Source of the DNA: Culex pipiens pallens
Taxonomy: Eukaryota > Arthropoda > Insecta > Diptera > Culicidae
Reading direction: 5' to 3'
Assembly: GCF_016801865.2 (NCBI RefSeq)
Contig: NC_068938.1
Coordinates: forward strand, 31,750,129-31,814,128
Length of the DNA: 64,000 nucleotides
Position numbers and translations under genes: made by a program. How positions within the stretch are numbered: position 1 is the stretch's first letter; every line of letters starts with the position of its first letter. Positions 1 to 14,400 of this stretch are shown piece after piece. The notes under the pieces are model-generated. The model was not told where the DNA came from. It saw only the letters and a list, made by a program, of their open reading frames with translations, and searched no databases.

Positions 1-189
1 ATATTTTCCAAAAAGTCAGCTGAAAACTCAAGGCAACCTTTGACAACAACCGAAAATCTGTTCTGCGGCTGTCATGCGGCCGTTTTTCTGCGGTCATATC
101 AGCGCGCGCGAACTCTTATTATTTACGCCCGCGGTAATACCTTAATCTAATAAGTTATTAGTTAAGATAAGAAATTCATCATCATCACA

Positions 190-503
190 AACAAAATCAA
201 ATCAAATTGTTCGCTCAACAGCATAACCTTGGCGTTCTCTATTGCGAGATTCCTACTAGAAACTAGTTGTCCGAAGGCTTGATTGTTGAGGCAACTGCAA
301 AACCTCACGACTCCTACACATGGACTGAGCTAACGACCTAACCTCTAGGTTAGACCGGGGCCAACATTTACATTTCCATCCGGCGGAAGGCGTGATCAGA
401 AAAATCTCGTCAAAAAAAGCCACCGGAGCCGACTGGAACCAAACCCAAGCCAACTGGGATGAGAGGTAACCACTCTTACCACTACACCACCGGACCCGAC
501 TGA
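190..503 (-). mobile_element. Dimeric tRNA-derived SINE (Twin-like), degraded copy
   Basis: The tRNA-like head lies at the right end and the tail, a run of GATTT-type units on the minus strand, at the left. The core is shared with copies at 59665-60051 and 63426-63847, with the same 'gcgttctc.attgcgagattcc' and 'gtccgaaggcttgattgtt' blocks. This copy has lost most of the inner tRNA-like unit and has many substitutions, so it is old. No clean target-site duplication was seen. Assignment to Twin rests on the two-tRNA-unit design recalled from the literature. Confidence 0.7.
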
Positions 504-1041
504 TATCACATGTCACCCTAAAAATAACCGCAATGCTCATGGAACCCAACCAGGTCGAGTTAACATCGCGCGTTTCAAATCCAATCAAGATCCTCAAACA
601 TCCTGAGTTGCTGCTGATTTCCTGTTTTTCTATTTCCCTGAACAGCTTCAACATGCTATCCTTGAACTTCGACGACGAACGCTCACGCTCAAACCCAACA
701 CAACTTCCATTGAAGCAAAACCCACCATTGGGGAAGAATTTTCCCAGGGCACTTTCTCGATGCACTTCCGCCGAGTCGTCTGACGACTCAACAACTTTAC
801 TCCATGCAAACATTGTTTCCAATCGAAGAACCGCGCCAGCTTGCGACGATTTTAAAGTAGATTTCAATCGCGGGCGACCCACTGTCGCAAAAACTGTTTT
901 GATTACATGGCAATTTCGGTGCGCCCAAGAACTTGCCAACTTTGTCAACTGACCTCCTCACCGTCAGTGTGAAGTCATAGCTCGTACATTGCAGATCGAT
1001 TTTTTTACAAGTTTTGAGACGCGTTAAAAGTGTTCGAAAGT

Positions 1042-2188
1042 ATGGCCTATAAAGTGATAGCAGTTTTTGGCGTGGCTTTGATTGGCAGCTGGATGACTTT
1101 AGCACAGGACAGGGAGTTGGAAGAAGCCCCTCTAGAAGTATCGACGGAAAAGTCCAACAACATTACCTCGTTCGAGTCATACTTGGTAGCGTGGATTTGA
1201 AAAGGTTAAAGTGCTTCGCTTTGAAGTTAATTTTGGCGTTTTCTGCAGGATGCGTTCAACAAAAAATACTTTGCAAAATATCGCATGGAACGGCGGCGGA
1301 CGGCGTTCGAGAAGAACCTCGAAGAAATCAACAGCCACAACAGAGAGTTCGAGGAGGGGAAAAGTCAGTTCAGAATGGGGCTGAACAAATTTGCTGATTT
1401 GGTGAGTTGAGTGTGGAACAGAGGGTACTGGTTGTTGCTGTTTTATTTTTTGAAAAAAATATTATATTTTTTTGGAGATTTGTCACCTCCTTTTTTCCCG
1501 CAGGACAACGAACTGTACAAGAAGCAGATGGTCCGCATGCGGGACACCAACCACCGCAAGATGGACGTGGAAATCAACGACGAAATTGTGGGTGCCGCTG
1601 CGAAGGACGTCCCGGACAGCCTGGACTGGCGAACGAAGGGCTTCGTGACGAGTCCGGTGAACCAGAAGACGTGCGGTTCCTGTTACGCGTTCAGCATTTC
1701 GTACGCCATCACGGGTCAAATCATGCAGCGCATCGGGCGGCTCGAGTATGTGAGTCAACAGCAGCTGGTGGACTGCTCGGTCGAGACGGGGAATCAGGTT
1801 GGTAGTCAGATTGATCACGTTGTAAGTTTAAATTAATCAATCAACTGCTCATTTTTAGGGTTGTGCCGGTGGTTCGTTACGGTACACCCTCAAGTATCTT
1901 GAGAAATGTGGTGGAATCATGCGACAGGTCGACTACCCGTACACTTCTTCGGTGAGTACAACCAAAAACCCTTCTTAAAACATCCAACTTCCAGCAGCAA
2001 TTGCCAATCCTGCCATCGCCCCCCATCATCATCGGAAGCATCAAATCATCGTTTGTCAAAGGTAATTGGATTCCGAAAAAAAAAACTTTGTTACGCTACT
2101 TCCAGGCACCGTGAAGAAGTTCAGCCGGATAAACATGGCTCATTACAAGCAACAATTTGCCACATGCAAAGCGCCCAGAAGTAGCTAG
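1042..2188 (+). pseudogene. Cathepsin L-like cysteine protease, C-terminally truncated
   Basis: A phase-consistent six-exon model is 1042-1185, 1249-1401, 1504-1797, 1859-1951, 1995-2061 and 2106-2188, giving 277 residues. Exon 1 gives a hydrophobic signal peptide. Exon 2 carries an I29-type propeptide (FESYL, then DAFNKKYFAKYR, and MGLNKFADL). Exon 3 carries the papain-family active-site region: DSLDWR at the mature N-terminus, oxyanion Gln in NQKTCGSCYAF, and the catalytic Cys, with Tyr in place of the usual Trp after it. Exon 4 has GCAGGSLRYTLKYLEKCGG and VDYPYTSS. After that the frame loses family resemblance and stops. The regions that should hold the catalytic His and Asn are absent here and in the following DNA, and the usual length would be about 330 residues. 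The gene is therefore probably a truncated pseudogene or an inactive homologue. Exons 1-4 are firm; exons 5 and 6 are supported only by splice phase. Confidence 0.75.
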
Positions 2189-2199
2189 TTCACACGTCG

Positions 2200-3119
2200 T
2201 TCGTTGCTGCGCTCGGTGGAAAGACCTGCGAAGGACCAACTTTTACCGTCTCGCGTGAAAAGCTCTGATGGAATGGATGTTGAATTTTCCGCCTGGCGTG
2301 TCGAAGGGTTATTTCCCCGGTGCTGCTGCTGCTGCTGCTTCGGAGAATTGGTGAGAAAGAAGACAAAAAGTTGTCCTTTGAAAATTATTTGCGACTGACT
2401 AAAGCGATGGAGAAGCAATCGCTTGTTCCTTAGGGGAAGCCCCGAAGACCTGTTAATTGGATGTGATTCATCAATTTGGCGCCTTTTTATGTCGTGGCGT
2501 GAGCTGGTGACACTGTCGTTTGTCTTACTTGATAGACATTTTATTAAGGTGGGAAAAACACTATTTTATTAGGTTGTAATAACAGTTGCCCACTGGTACG
2601 CGTGCTATTCTTTCATTTTTTTTTCAAATCGACTTGAATCAAAGGAGTCGAAGAAAAACTAAAAGCTTCTCGAGACAATAGAAAATCCAAGTAACCTTCT
2701 CTTACATGATTCAATAAGTATGAATTCAATATGACCCGTACTTCTAGAAATGGTCAACCTGGTTTTTCTAGGGGGCTTTCAAGCTCGACGTTGAGTCAGG
2801 TTGTACTGATTGATTTGATTTCGATGCTTTCAATTATTGTTTTGCTTGATAAACCAATCCTAACGTTAAAAGTGTTTTTAAGTTATTATCAATACAGTCA
2901 ACTTGAACAATCAGGACGAATTTGGACAGCTGTTCGAGTGCTAATTTATATCAATACCCCCCCTCCAAAATTTAGATTCTTTGATTGATGATTACCAACA
3001 TGTTGACATAAGAGTGTAATCTGGCCTTTCACGATAAATTTTGCTTTTTAAGTTGATTTTTGGGTGCTTCTGAAGCTCGAATAAGATAATTTCATTAAGC
3101 TGCCAACAAAAATTCAAAT
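2200..3119. other. Intergenic, no gene recognised
   Basis: AT-rich DNA with a short CTG run at 2319-2338. No cathepsin C-terminal exon is visible on either strand. Confidence 0.5.
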
Positions 3120-4085
3120 TCTATCTTTTTAGTATGGAGCAAATCTCTACGAAATCGGTCTTTTTTCTTTAATTTTAATTTTTGTATTTTTTAATCCAGC
3201 TGAAACTTTTTTGTTGCCTTGAATATGCTCAGAGAAGCCGTTTTGCATCATTAGTTTGTCCATATAATTTTCCATACAAATATGGTAGCTGTCCATGGGC
3301 AAAAAATCTTTGACCGAGTTATGTTTTTTTTTAATCGAAATATTGGTCGCAAAAAATTTCAACTTCATTTTTCGATGTAAAATCAAATCTTTAATCAAAA
3401 AGTACTTTGGTGAAATTTTGATTAAGTGCACCGTTTTCAAGTTCTTTTTTAAATAAATGCCCATGTTTCTCAATTTAAAAAAATGAATAACTGCTACTAT
3501 TTTCAAAAAAGTTACCTGAAAATGGCTATAGCTTTAAAACGGTGCACTTCATCAAAATTTAACTACAGTTCTTTTTGATTGCAAATTTGATTCTAAATCT
3601 AAAAATAAAGTTGAAATTTTTTTGCGACTAATATTTCAATTTTTTGAAACAAATCTGTATTGATTAAAAAATTCATAACTTGGTTAAAGATTTTTTGCCC
3701 ATTCTGGAAATTTCTGAAAAGTTGGCATTTAATGTCCCCTAAAACATATCAGGAAATAAAAAAATAAAAAATAGTGTTTGTTTGCAAACAAGTTTTAATG
3801 ACAAAAAGTCAAATTAAAAAGCACAAAAAAAAATTTACCGTGCATCAATTTTTTCAGTGTTGTCCTTATTCGTACTTACAACTTTGCCGAAGACACAAAA
3901 TCGATCAAAAAAGATACAGATTTTGACTTTTCATATATCATTTTTGTATGGACAGCTGTCAAATTTGTATGGACAATTATATGGACAAACTAATGATGAA
4001 AAATGACTTCTTTGTGCATACCGAATGAAAATTTTAAGACGGATTAAAAAATACAAAAAAAATCGAATGATCGAAATCACAGAAA
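3120..4085. repeat. Palindromic dispersed repeat
   Basis: Two imperfect arms face each other: the block around 3330-3450 (ttggtcgcaaaaaatttcaa, aagtgcaccgtttt) recurs inverted at about 3535-3640 (aaacggtgcactt, tttttttgcgac). The right part, with 'acaactttgccgaagacac' and 'tatggacaaactaatgatg', recurs near 29020-29140 and, more degraded, near 47340-47480. It has no coding potential and looks like an old non-autonomous foldback element. Confidence 0.6.
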
Positions 4086-4202
4086 ATTGCTCTATGGGTT
4101 ATAAATTTCAATTGGATCAATTATTGTGATGAAAAGTCTAGCTTATCAATATCTTTTACTGATTGTTTAAACAATGGTTATGTTAGCTAGAATGTAACAT
4201 AA

Positions 4203-4632
4203 TAGTAGTTTATGCAACAAGTTGCAAAAAGAAGATTTTTTCAGCACGAGTTGTACATTTATCCAACGAGGTTTACCGAGTTGGATAAATACGACGAGTG
4301 CTGAAAAAATCAAGTTTTGCAACGAGTTGCTTACAACATTTTTTGCAATTCCAAAAAACGCTTCTTCAATGGAATTTTATGTCAAACATTCATGTGTTTA
4401 GTAAATTCATCCTTCAATACAAAAAAAATATTGAAAAATGTTACTTTACGATACTAGTGTTGAAAAGTTCAACTTTTCAGCACCCATTTCAGTGCTGAAA
4501 AGTAGAACTTTTCAGTACTGTTATTGAAAGGTATTAATTTTCCATTCTGTTATTTTTGGTAGGGAAAAGTAGGACGTTTCGTTTCTCCAGATAGAGAGGA
4601 AAAGTTGACAGTTTCACAGTGGAATTGCAAAA
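4203..4632 (+). repeat. 430-bp non-autonomous repeat (gtgctgaaaagt family), copy 1
   Basis: It opens with 'tagtagtttatgcaacaag', continues with a small palindrome around 'ttatccaacgaggtttaccgagttggataaa', has an inner hairpin of AAAGTTCAACTTTTCAGCAC repeats and ends at a 'gaattgcaaaa' block. Other copies are at 17787-18410 and 34655-35524, with a fragment at 17430-17510. Confidence 0.7.
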
Positions 4633-5424
4633 ATGATCTTTTAGTTTAGCAAACTAGAGCTCAAATGCTAAATATGAGCATAATTGGACGTGAATGAAGC
4701 TGGCGCTCTGCCTTTGAATTATAAATTGGATTTGATCCGTAAAAATATATTTCTGTCACATAAGTGGCTAATTGGTGGTCGTTATAGTCACACTTTAATG
4801 TATAACCACCTGAATTTGATGTTTGTTGAAGAACGGTGGTAATCAATGTTTCGTTTGTAATAAATGAATAATTGAATGATCATTTCAACTTCATCACCAA
4901 CAAAATTCAAGTTAATGATGAACCATTTCGCCTTACAATGAACTCCCCTTCATTCCAACTAAAGCTTTAAGACGAATTCATCCATCCGAGCTTTTACCAT
5001 CACACAAGCAAGTTCCATCTATCGGTGGGGCTACGAAACAGCTCCAAAAGCTTTACCCCAACCCCACTCAACTTCCCCCCTCATCCAATCACACCAAACC
5101 ACCAATCACACAAGCAGCGTTGCTGAGCGTGTCTTCGCGTGACTTGTGACCATTTTCGCGCCAACCAAGGAACCCATTCACAGTCGGCTTTCAATTTACG
5201 GCACACTCACAGCAACTCTGGGGCACTATTGATGCCAGATAGTGACCACGCAAAGGTGTCTTGAGTATTTTGATACTTAGACTTTTTCAATAATGGATTT
5301 CTACTGGAATCTGGTAAAAATGTGCAATTTTTAGGGTGCAAAAAAACAACACAAAAATGTGCAATATCTAAATTTATTTGCAAATAAAGGTGCATTCAAA
5401 CGACAAACCAAAAACCCGTTCAAC

Positions 5425-8400
5425 CTACGTATACTCAATGTTTGGCCCGAGGTACTCGACTGGCAGCACTTCCACGTCGTACAATTGCTTCAGCTTCGGT
5501 TTGAGCAGTCGAAGCTTTTTGCGCCCCCTTCCTTTGCCATCGCCGCCACCGGTTGCCCCACCCGGGTCGTTGTTTTGGTCTGCTCCGATCAGCTGATTCG
5601 GCTGGAAAATCGATGGGAAATTCAGCGCACCACCTCCGCCAGCACTGCTGGGGAAACCATCGCTGCCGGCGGCGCCTGTTGCGCCAAAACCGGTGCCGAT
5701 GCCTCCACCGCCACCGTCGTCACTGGAAGATGGAATAAATATTAGTGATTGTGAGAAGATGATACAATGTTTTCTAATAAGGTAAAAATATTCAACAAAA
5801 TTGTTTTTAAATTAAAAATAATAAACAACAAAATACAAAAAAATAAAATCTGAACTGTTTTTTTTTGTAAAAACATGTAAATAATTCTAGAAGATTTTTT
5901 TGACTTCAATCTTTTTAAAATAAAATCAATTGGTCAACTCAAAAATTAAAACAATGTAAAATAGTATATATTGCTACAAATGTCAATAAATTTTTCAGTC
6001 CCTTCAAAAGCATGCTTTAAATTTTTCGTTCTATCATTTGACACCTCCCGCTCTCGACGGTACCTTCAATATCGACACAAAGAGAGTCCATTGTATAATT
6101 TTTCGAATCAAGTGCTGAAATCTGGCAAGGAAATTAAATATACTTCGCAAAACATAATTCTGCTCGTAAAACGGACACAAAGAAATCTCGTAAATGAATT
6201 GAGTAATAAATTATTTGATTCAAAAAACGATACTAACACGATACCGTTCTTTTAAAAAAATCTTCTATTTCATTAAAAACGTGAACAACTGAAGGGTTAA
6301 AGTTGTTTATGGGTGGATTCTATACACACTTTAACCATTTGTTTTTCTTAAAGGTAAACTTTTTGAAAACAAAATCACCAAATCAATTTAATTTGAACAA
6401 TTCCTCTAAATGATGAGCAATTCCAGGTCAAATAGGGAATCGGTTGTACCGGACCCTATCCGATTTCAATGAAACTTTGTAGACATGTTATCCTACGTTT
6501 ATATAAGCCATGTTTGTGTATATGGAGCCAGTTTCACTCGATAATTACATTTGAGAAGGGCTGAGTGTTTTAAATATGTTTTAACCTGGATAGTAAATTA
6601 GCTGAAATCATAAAAAAAAACGAGTTATTTTGAAAAGTGGTCAAAGACAAACTTATGGGAAATTGGACGAACTTTCCGGTAAAAATATTTTCGAGACTGA
6701 AAAATCAAGTCTGTCATATAGAAATTGCCGAAACCGATAAAAACCAATTTTTTCAACATTTTTATTTTAAAACCCGCTGTACATTTACAACGATTGGACT
6801 TAGGACAATGGTCAATATGGAGACTTTTATTTAAAATTGTGTAGAGAATCGATTCTCGTGTTTGTCTTTTCAAAAAACAGTTTCAGTAAATGATTTCTGT
6901 ATTTTGTTAGGTGAGTTGCTCCATCCTACATTTTTCGTGAGTCTTTTTGTAACATCTCAGGCTATTTTCAAAAAAATTATGAACGAAAAAAAATCATGGA
7001 CTCGCCTTCAAATTTGACTTTTAAACTTAAAAATCAAAAAATCTCATAAAAGTGGAGAGTTTTTTTTTCACTGTATTTTTTCGGAAAGCCCGTCAAATTT
7101 TCTACAAGTTTGTGTTTGACCACTTTTTGATACGATCTAACGGCTTCGAGATGCAGCAAAATTGATATTAAGAAAAACCAAAATATTTAAAACACTTACG
7201 CCCTTCTCAAATGTAATTATCAAGTGAAACTGGCTCCATATACACAAAAATGGCTTATATAAGCCTAGGATAACATGTCTACAAAGTTTCATTGAAAGAA
7301 AAGAGTACTCAAAAAGTTCCTGTTTTGAGCTGGAATTGCTCTGATACTTAATTCTGTTGTGTAGGGGACATCTGAAGAAAACTTTGCTGAAAACAACACG
7401 TTCCTAGAACAAATCCTGTCATTTTGGCAACTGTCTAAAGTCTCTCAAAAATCAACCTTTTAATATTCTTTTTGAAATTGCTCGAAAAGTACCTCAATAT
7501 TTAAAAATCTTCACTTCCAAAAATGTAGCATGTCAAGAAGATTCCCTTTAACAAGTAACACTGTTGGGTGACTTGTTTTGACCCTTTCTTAATATTTGAG
7601 CATCATTTGATTCATTTCCCCCCATTTAAGGTAGAATTCATCAAATTCCAACAAATTTTAAGAAAATGTTGGCAAACTATCTAAGAACAATGCAACGTTA
7701 AAAGTTTTTCGATATAATTTAAACTGTTTTTGTTATGTCTAACCTGATCTAATCGAACACAAGCGCAGCCAGTTATGTATTTAAAAATTACGAGAAGTGC
7801 ATCGTTTATTGACCAATAATCATCCCACTGGCTTTGCTGATACATCCGAGACTTGTTGGCTTCGTTAATTTTATGTTTTTTTTGATAATTATTTTTTAAT
7901 AGAGTTGTCGACTCAAAAATAGTAGAAATAGTGGAAATCTAGAAAATTTTACGAAAATTCATTGACTATTTCAATTTTTCCTGCAAAAATTTTGAATAAC
8001 CAAACTGTCGCTGATTGAAATTCCATACACAAAAAAAAAAAACAAATACAATCCAGACTCGATTATCCGAAGGCCTTGGCAAAATTTCACTTCGGATAAT
8101 CGAATCACGGATTTTTTTGTCTTATTTTCTATTGTTGACCCCTAAACTACTCTAAAGTGATTTTAAATTTTTAAATCTAAGAAGGCGGCCAAAATGGCGG
8201 TGATGAAATATTGAAAAAATACATTTTCTTCTTTAATAAGCATTAAAAAATTCAAATTTGACTAAAATGGGGTTGCAGAACACGAATTTGATGTTAAAAG
8301 AAAGAAAATAAAAAAATAGCGAAAAATTATTTTTTTGTTCGTGATTCGATTATCCGAAGTCTCCTACAAACATTCGGATAATCGAAATTCGGATAATCGA

Positions 8401-11400
8401 AACTTCGGAAAATCAAGGCTTCGGATAATCGACTATGGACTGTATGATTTGATTTGCAAATTAGAAAGTTTAAAATAAATTGTGGAGTCTACCTAAAACA
8501 GTCACAGCTTAGAAATGATAAACCAAGGTAATTAAAATTAATAGACTTCTCTTCTTCAATGTTATTTCAAAATTTGGAGGCAAGTAACTTTCAATTTCGA
8601 AAATTCACTAAAAATCAAATTTTATTTAAGTAAAACACAAGCATTTTTTAATAATTTTTAAGAAAGCCAATTGTTAATATTCAGTTCAGTTGTCCTTGTA
8701 ACTGAAAATATAGTTAAGAGTAAGAAAAAACTTTCATATTTTGCTTATGGTATATATCTGTCATATAGCAAAAATCTATGTTTGTCATTAAACTTTTTTT
8801 TAAACTACTGTTCAGGTTTAAAAAAAAACTGAGAAATTGAATCAAAAAAGAAAATCGGTACAAACCAAAAAACCCTTGAATTAAACTTGTATTAGCAGAT
8901 TCGGAAAGCTTTTTCAACAAGAAGAAAGTATTCTACAAAGTAATTGACGTTTCGAAATTAAACTAATATTGTGTTAAATAACTACCACTTATCATAATGC
9001 ATTTATGGAAATGATATAAATTTGTTATAATTCTATCACATTTTGTCAGCAAATCAGTAATTTTGAAAAAAATTGCATTATTCAACTCTCGATTCCCGAG
9101 AAATTGAAAATCCCGAAAATCTTCACCCTCTAATAGTGGAACTACAACTACTTTTACAATTCAACTTACGCTTGTATAGCCATTTACAATTAAATGATTG
9201 CAAACTTGAATATTGAGCCACTTCTGTCTTCACACCTTAACCTCAAAATCTATTCTGACGTATCATCAACAAATTTTGATATTTGAGGCTCAAAATAAAA
9301 TCCCAAGACACCAATCATCGCTTCGTCAGAGCTGGTGCAACGTTTCTCCCTCCTCAAAAAAAAATACGCCCATATCTCGCATGTAAGTACCGTAAACTGG
9401 GGTGACTTTGATATTCCGGGCTAACATTGATAGAAATTTGATTTGGCCACTAATTTGGATACATCCAATGTAACAGTCACATTTTTGCATATATGTTCGA
9501 TAATAAGCTATCCCTTAATGCTTACATACTCAAAATTCTCAAAAATGTTTAGATATTAATTTGACGGGCATTTGAAAAACCTATCAAAGTCACCCCGGGC
9601 TATCAAAGTCACCCCAGTTTACGGTACCCAATTCCCAACGACGACACTTGGCGAGTTCAATGTCAAAACTGTATCGATAAAATAACTGCAAACCAAACAT
9701 GTCCTGTAACGCGAAGGTCCAACAAGACGATACGGTGCTTCATGTATGCCAACTTACTACACCGACTGACGGGTGCGGGTGTAATAAACAACTATTTTCC
9801 CTTCAAAAGCCGACGTCTCAGCCGGAATACGCATCAAATCGAACATTTGCATTTATTGCACCCTGCCGATGTATACGACCCATCTTCGTGGGGTCTGGCC
9901 CGAAGCCCATTCAGAATGGGAAAGGGTTACATGGAAAACCGCGACTCCGGGCTCATGTGTGATCGTCCCATTCCAAGGGAGGGGTTTTCCGAGCATGCGA
10001 CTCACAGTTAGGGGAGGAAAATTTCAATCGCAGTAACAATTTTAGTCTCAGTCATCTTTAATTTGATGTTTCAGACACAGATTCAGTCACAGTTAAAAAT
10101 GCATAGTTTAGTCATAACTTCAGTCCCATTTTCAATTGCAGTCCCAGTTACAAATTCTCACACAATTTAAGTCGCTAAGTCGTAGTTTCAGCCGCATTTC
10201 TAGTTGCAGTTTCAGTCTCAGTTTCAGTAACAGTTTGAATTGCAATTTCAGTCGCAAATTCAGTCACCGTTTCAATTCAGTGTGCTTTTTCCTAACCTAA
10301 CCGAAACCATTCCAAGCAGATTGCCCATGTGGTGGTGATTTATGACAGTTGCGTGTGACCACGACGTTTTGGTGTCTTTCGGTGTCGAGACAAGATAACA
10401 ATCGGTACCAGTGTCACACAAACTCGCACACATTAATACTCACATGCAACGTGACACGCCGTAACGCCAACCGACGGCTGGCAACAATTCCCAAGGCCGG
10501 CTACCGGGGGAAGGCTTTTTCCGGTTGGGGGAGGTTCAATGTACTTTTCCATTTTATCAACTGGGCTTAGAAATAGCAGCCGTCGAGGTCGCAATGTATG
10601 TTGGTATGTTGCCTTGTTTTATCTTGTGACAGGATAAAACCAGTGCCAGTTGACTGCTAATTCCTTTTTCCTGTAATACCCCACTCGGGAAGGGCGGGGG
10701 TGTGTCGTTTGTAACTAACTTTGCAATGCCGTGAAATTCAGGTTAACGTACGGTACGGCGTGAATTTATATCCACAACTAACAGCAATCGCTCAACCAAA
10801 ACACGCCACGTTTACGGTGGTGGAGGTGGTGCGATGCGAAAAGTTATTCTTCAACCCTGAGCTGTGACATAGATGTGTCATTCATTAAACAATAGCTTAC
10901 CCCTCAAAATCGCAGTGAAAATTGTGGAAAAACGAACAGCGAGTGCAAATAAAGTTTACACAGCACACACATGTACGTTAGGATATCAAACATCCTTCAC
11001 ATTCGACCATGTCGAAATCAATGGTTTGATCAAAACCAAGGAAATCCTTGCCAGAAACGTGAACCATTCCAATACAAAAACGTTTTTGTAATACATCATT
11101 TCACCAATTAAGGCATTTTTATTTTAAATAAATTTAGAATTTATTTAACTGTGCTCTGTACTGCCCATGATCGCATACATGTCCCATATGCATTTTCATA
11201 GTTTTTTAGTTAATGATGCAGTTTGGTTCAAAATCGTGTGCTCTTTCAGAAAAGCCTATAACATCCAGTACTTTGTTCTAGTAATCAAGAGGAAATCCAG
11301 TTTTTTCACGAAAACTTAACACGTAGCCTTATGTGTGAGACAAACTTCAAATGCGTTTTTCTCAGCTTGCTGTTTTTGCATATGGGACATTTATGCGAAC

Positions 11401-14400
11401 ATGGGCAGTGTAATAGTTTTAAAATGCATTTGATAGTAAATTTTCAGATAAATAAATAAATGCTGTTTCTATCGCTATTAATCAAACATCAAAATCATTT
11501 GATGCCCATGTTGCAATAAAATCAAATTTCAAAAACAAATTGATTTTTAAATTAAATAAAATACAATTTTGAATATATATTGTAATTATTGGACCCTATC
11601 AAAAATTTCAGATTATTGTAGCCATATTTCAAGAACAAAAAAATACGTATCTTTAAAAAAATCGAGTTTTTAAGAGCGAGTCCACGAACAAGGCATACCC
11701 CTTTGTATGGGACGTCGTTTGGACCTCACCAATCTGCCTGAAATTTTCAGGGGTTGTTTGTACATATAAAACTAGCATCTGGCCAAAATATGAGCACTCT
11801 AGGTCAACGGGAAGTGGGGCAAATCGGGACACAAAGTTTGGTGGTTCAAAAACGTCAAAAATTTTAAAAAGGCTATAACTTTTGCAAAATTCAATTTAAT
11901 TTCAAAATTCAAAATGCATCTGAAAAAGGGCTTAAAAAATGCAACAAAATGCAGGAAAAAGCATCCCAATTGGTTGAATCTAAAGGGAGTTATTGGCATT
12001 TTAGTGAAAAAATAGCATAATTTTCAAACTCAAATAAAAAAAATGTTCCATTCAGATATCAACTCGATTCGACCTGCAGCTTGTAGGGGACATCTGAGAC
12101 TACCACCTGAGACTGAGAACGCTTTGGGTGAGGCAGTTTAACGTATTAAATAAACACTTTTTCTTAAAGTGATTTTTTTGGTTGTAAATTTTTGCTCGGG
12201 GGACCCCTTAGATCAAATTTTCCGGTGATAATTTCATGATATTCGTGTTCCTGAGACAATTTCACGATAGAAACAGGCAGATTGGTGAGGTCGATGCGAG
12301 ATGGGTATGCTTTGCTCGTGGACTCGCTCTTAAGCTATTACGATATATTTGAAACATTCCTGATCATTGAGCACCCATACGCAAAAATATAAAAATTTTT
12401 TTTCTAAAAATGCAAAGTTTTGTGAAAATTATGAGTAGTTTTTTTCTGATAGTGTTTGGCTTACTCTACCACCTCCTATCATTAATTTTTGCAAATAATT
12501 TTTGTCAGGATTTTACAGTAGCTTTTTCAATTTTTTGCTGGTTTTTTTTTTTTTTTATTTATTTAATTATAAGGCCCACCACACTCCCCCATACCAAAGA
12601 GCTCAATTTGAGCCCACTGGTTATGGACTCCTTACTGTCAACAGCCCTTTAATATGCAGCACATTAACAAATAAACTAATTTTAACAGGGCTGAGACGTT
12701 TACATTTTTATACAAAGCGCGGATTACAAAACAAGAAAGGTGTGTGGAGGACGTGACACATTTATTAGCTAATGAATCCCAGGGGAAAATTTCCGATTAA
12801 GGGATTCGTGCTTAACTACAACATTAACACTACAAACGACATTCAATTACATGGATTACACAAGTTTCACTAAAGTTATTATTAATTGATTGATGGCTTC
12901 AAATGTTGTCTTAATCTTATTTTGAAAGTTAGTCGATTTAAACATGAACTTATTTCTAACGGTAACTGATTGAATAAAGTTGGACCTAGAAAGGTAAACC
13001 GTTTTTGTCCCAAATTTGTTGTCATTAATTCACGTTGTAAATTATTACTATTTCGTAGATTATACGTGTGCGTGGCAGTTGAGAGTTGCAAATTGTGATG
13101 AATGTTTCTATTATACAAAACGTCATGAACGAGCAGCAAAACATGTAGGACGCAAAGTGATTTAACAGGTAGAACATTGTGAGTGGTATCTGCATAAAGC
13201 TGAAGAGTCGGAAAGAGGAGTGGTTTATTGAATACAATTTTTAACCATCGATTTTGTAAACGCCGAATTTTTTGAAGGTATGAAACACACGCTTGACCCC
13301 AGATTGAAACTAAATAGTTAAGGCGTGAATGAATATAAGCATAATAAAATTTTAACAAAGCATGTCTAGGCATAAATTTTCTCACTCTCCACATAACGCC
13401 ACACAGACACGAAAGTTGTTGTTCAATATGTTTTATGTGTGGCGACCATGACAGGAAACGAAACGAAACGAAACGAAACTATTGGCACTACGCCCCCCGG
13501 GGCATGGCCTTCCTCTAACGTGGGATTTCTGCTCCAGCGCCTCTGACGAGACAGGAGAAACCGGGACCGACGTTTTACTTCACCATCCGATAGAAGCTCA
13601 GTGGATAAGGCGGGAATCGAACCCGCGTCTCATAGCATCATCGGGATCGGCAGCCGAAGCCGCTACCCCTGCGCCACGAGACCTCCATGACAGGATAGGA
13701 TCCAAATAAATTCCAAGGTATTTAAATTTGTCAACACATTCAATAGCTTCAGCGTTAATATCGGGATTTAGGTGGACAGGCAAAGGGTTTCTACAAGAGT
13801 GAAAGATCATGTATTTAGTTTTTTGAACATTAAGTGACAGCAGATTTTCATTGAAATAACGTGTAAGAACAAGAAGATCAGATTCAATGTCATTTATAAC
13901 AGAGTTAACATTGAAACCAGGATAGAAAAGTGCCGTATCATCCGCAAATAACCTAGCAGTACACAGAAAAAAATTGTGTAAATTTGGAAGCTTTAATTTT
14001 GGAAGGTTGAATATTACCTCTTTTATGATATAATTTTACCTCAATTTAGACTGAAAAAGTGACATTACACCAGAAAAGTGGTAAAATTAAGCATTTCCAG
14101 AGGTAAAATTACACCTTTTTTCTGACATAAAAGATGTACCCCTTCCCAGATGTAATATTACCATGATTTTTTTTTCTGTGTACCTTTCAATGGAATATTA
14201 CATAAATCATTTATATAAAGTAAAAATAACAAACAAAAAATCAAACCATCCACATTAACGACCCCGGGTCTTTTGTGGTCTCTATTGCAAGTTTCTGCTC
14301 GAACCTAGGAGTCCGATGGCTTGAATGGGGAGAGCACCCAAACCTCTTTCTACTCCAAGGAACCTTCCACTCCAGTGTTTGAACTGACGACCTTTGGATT

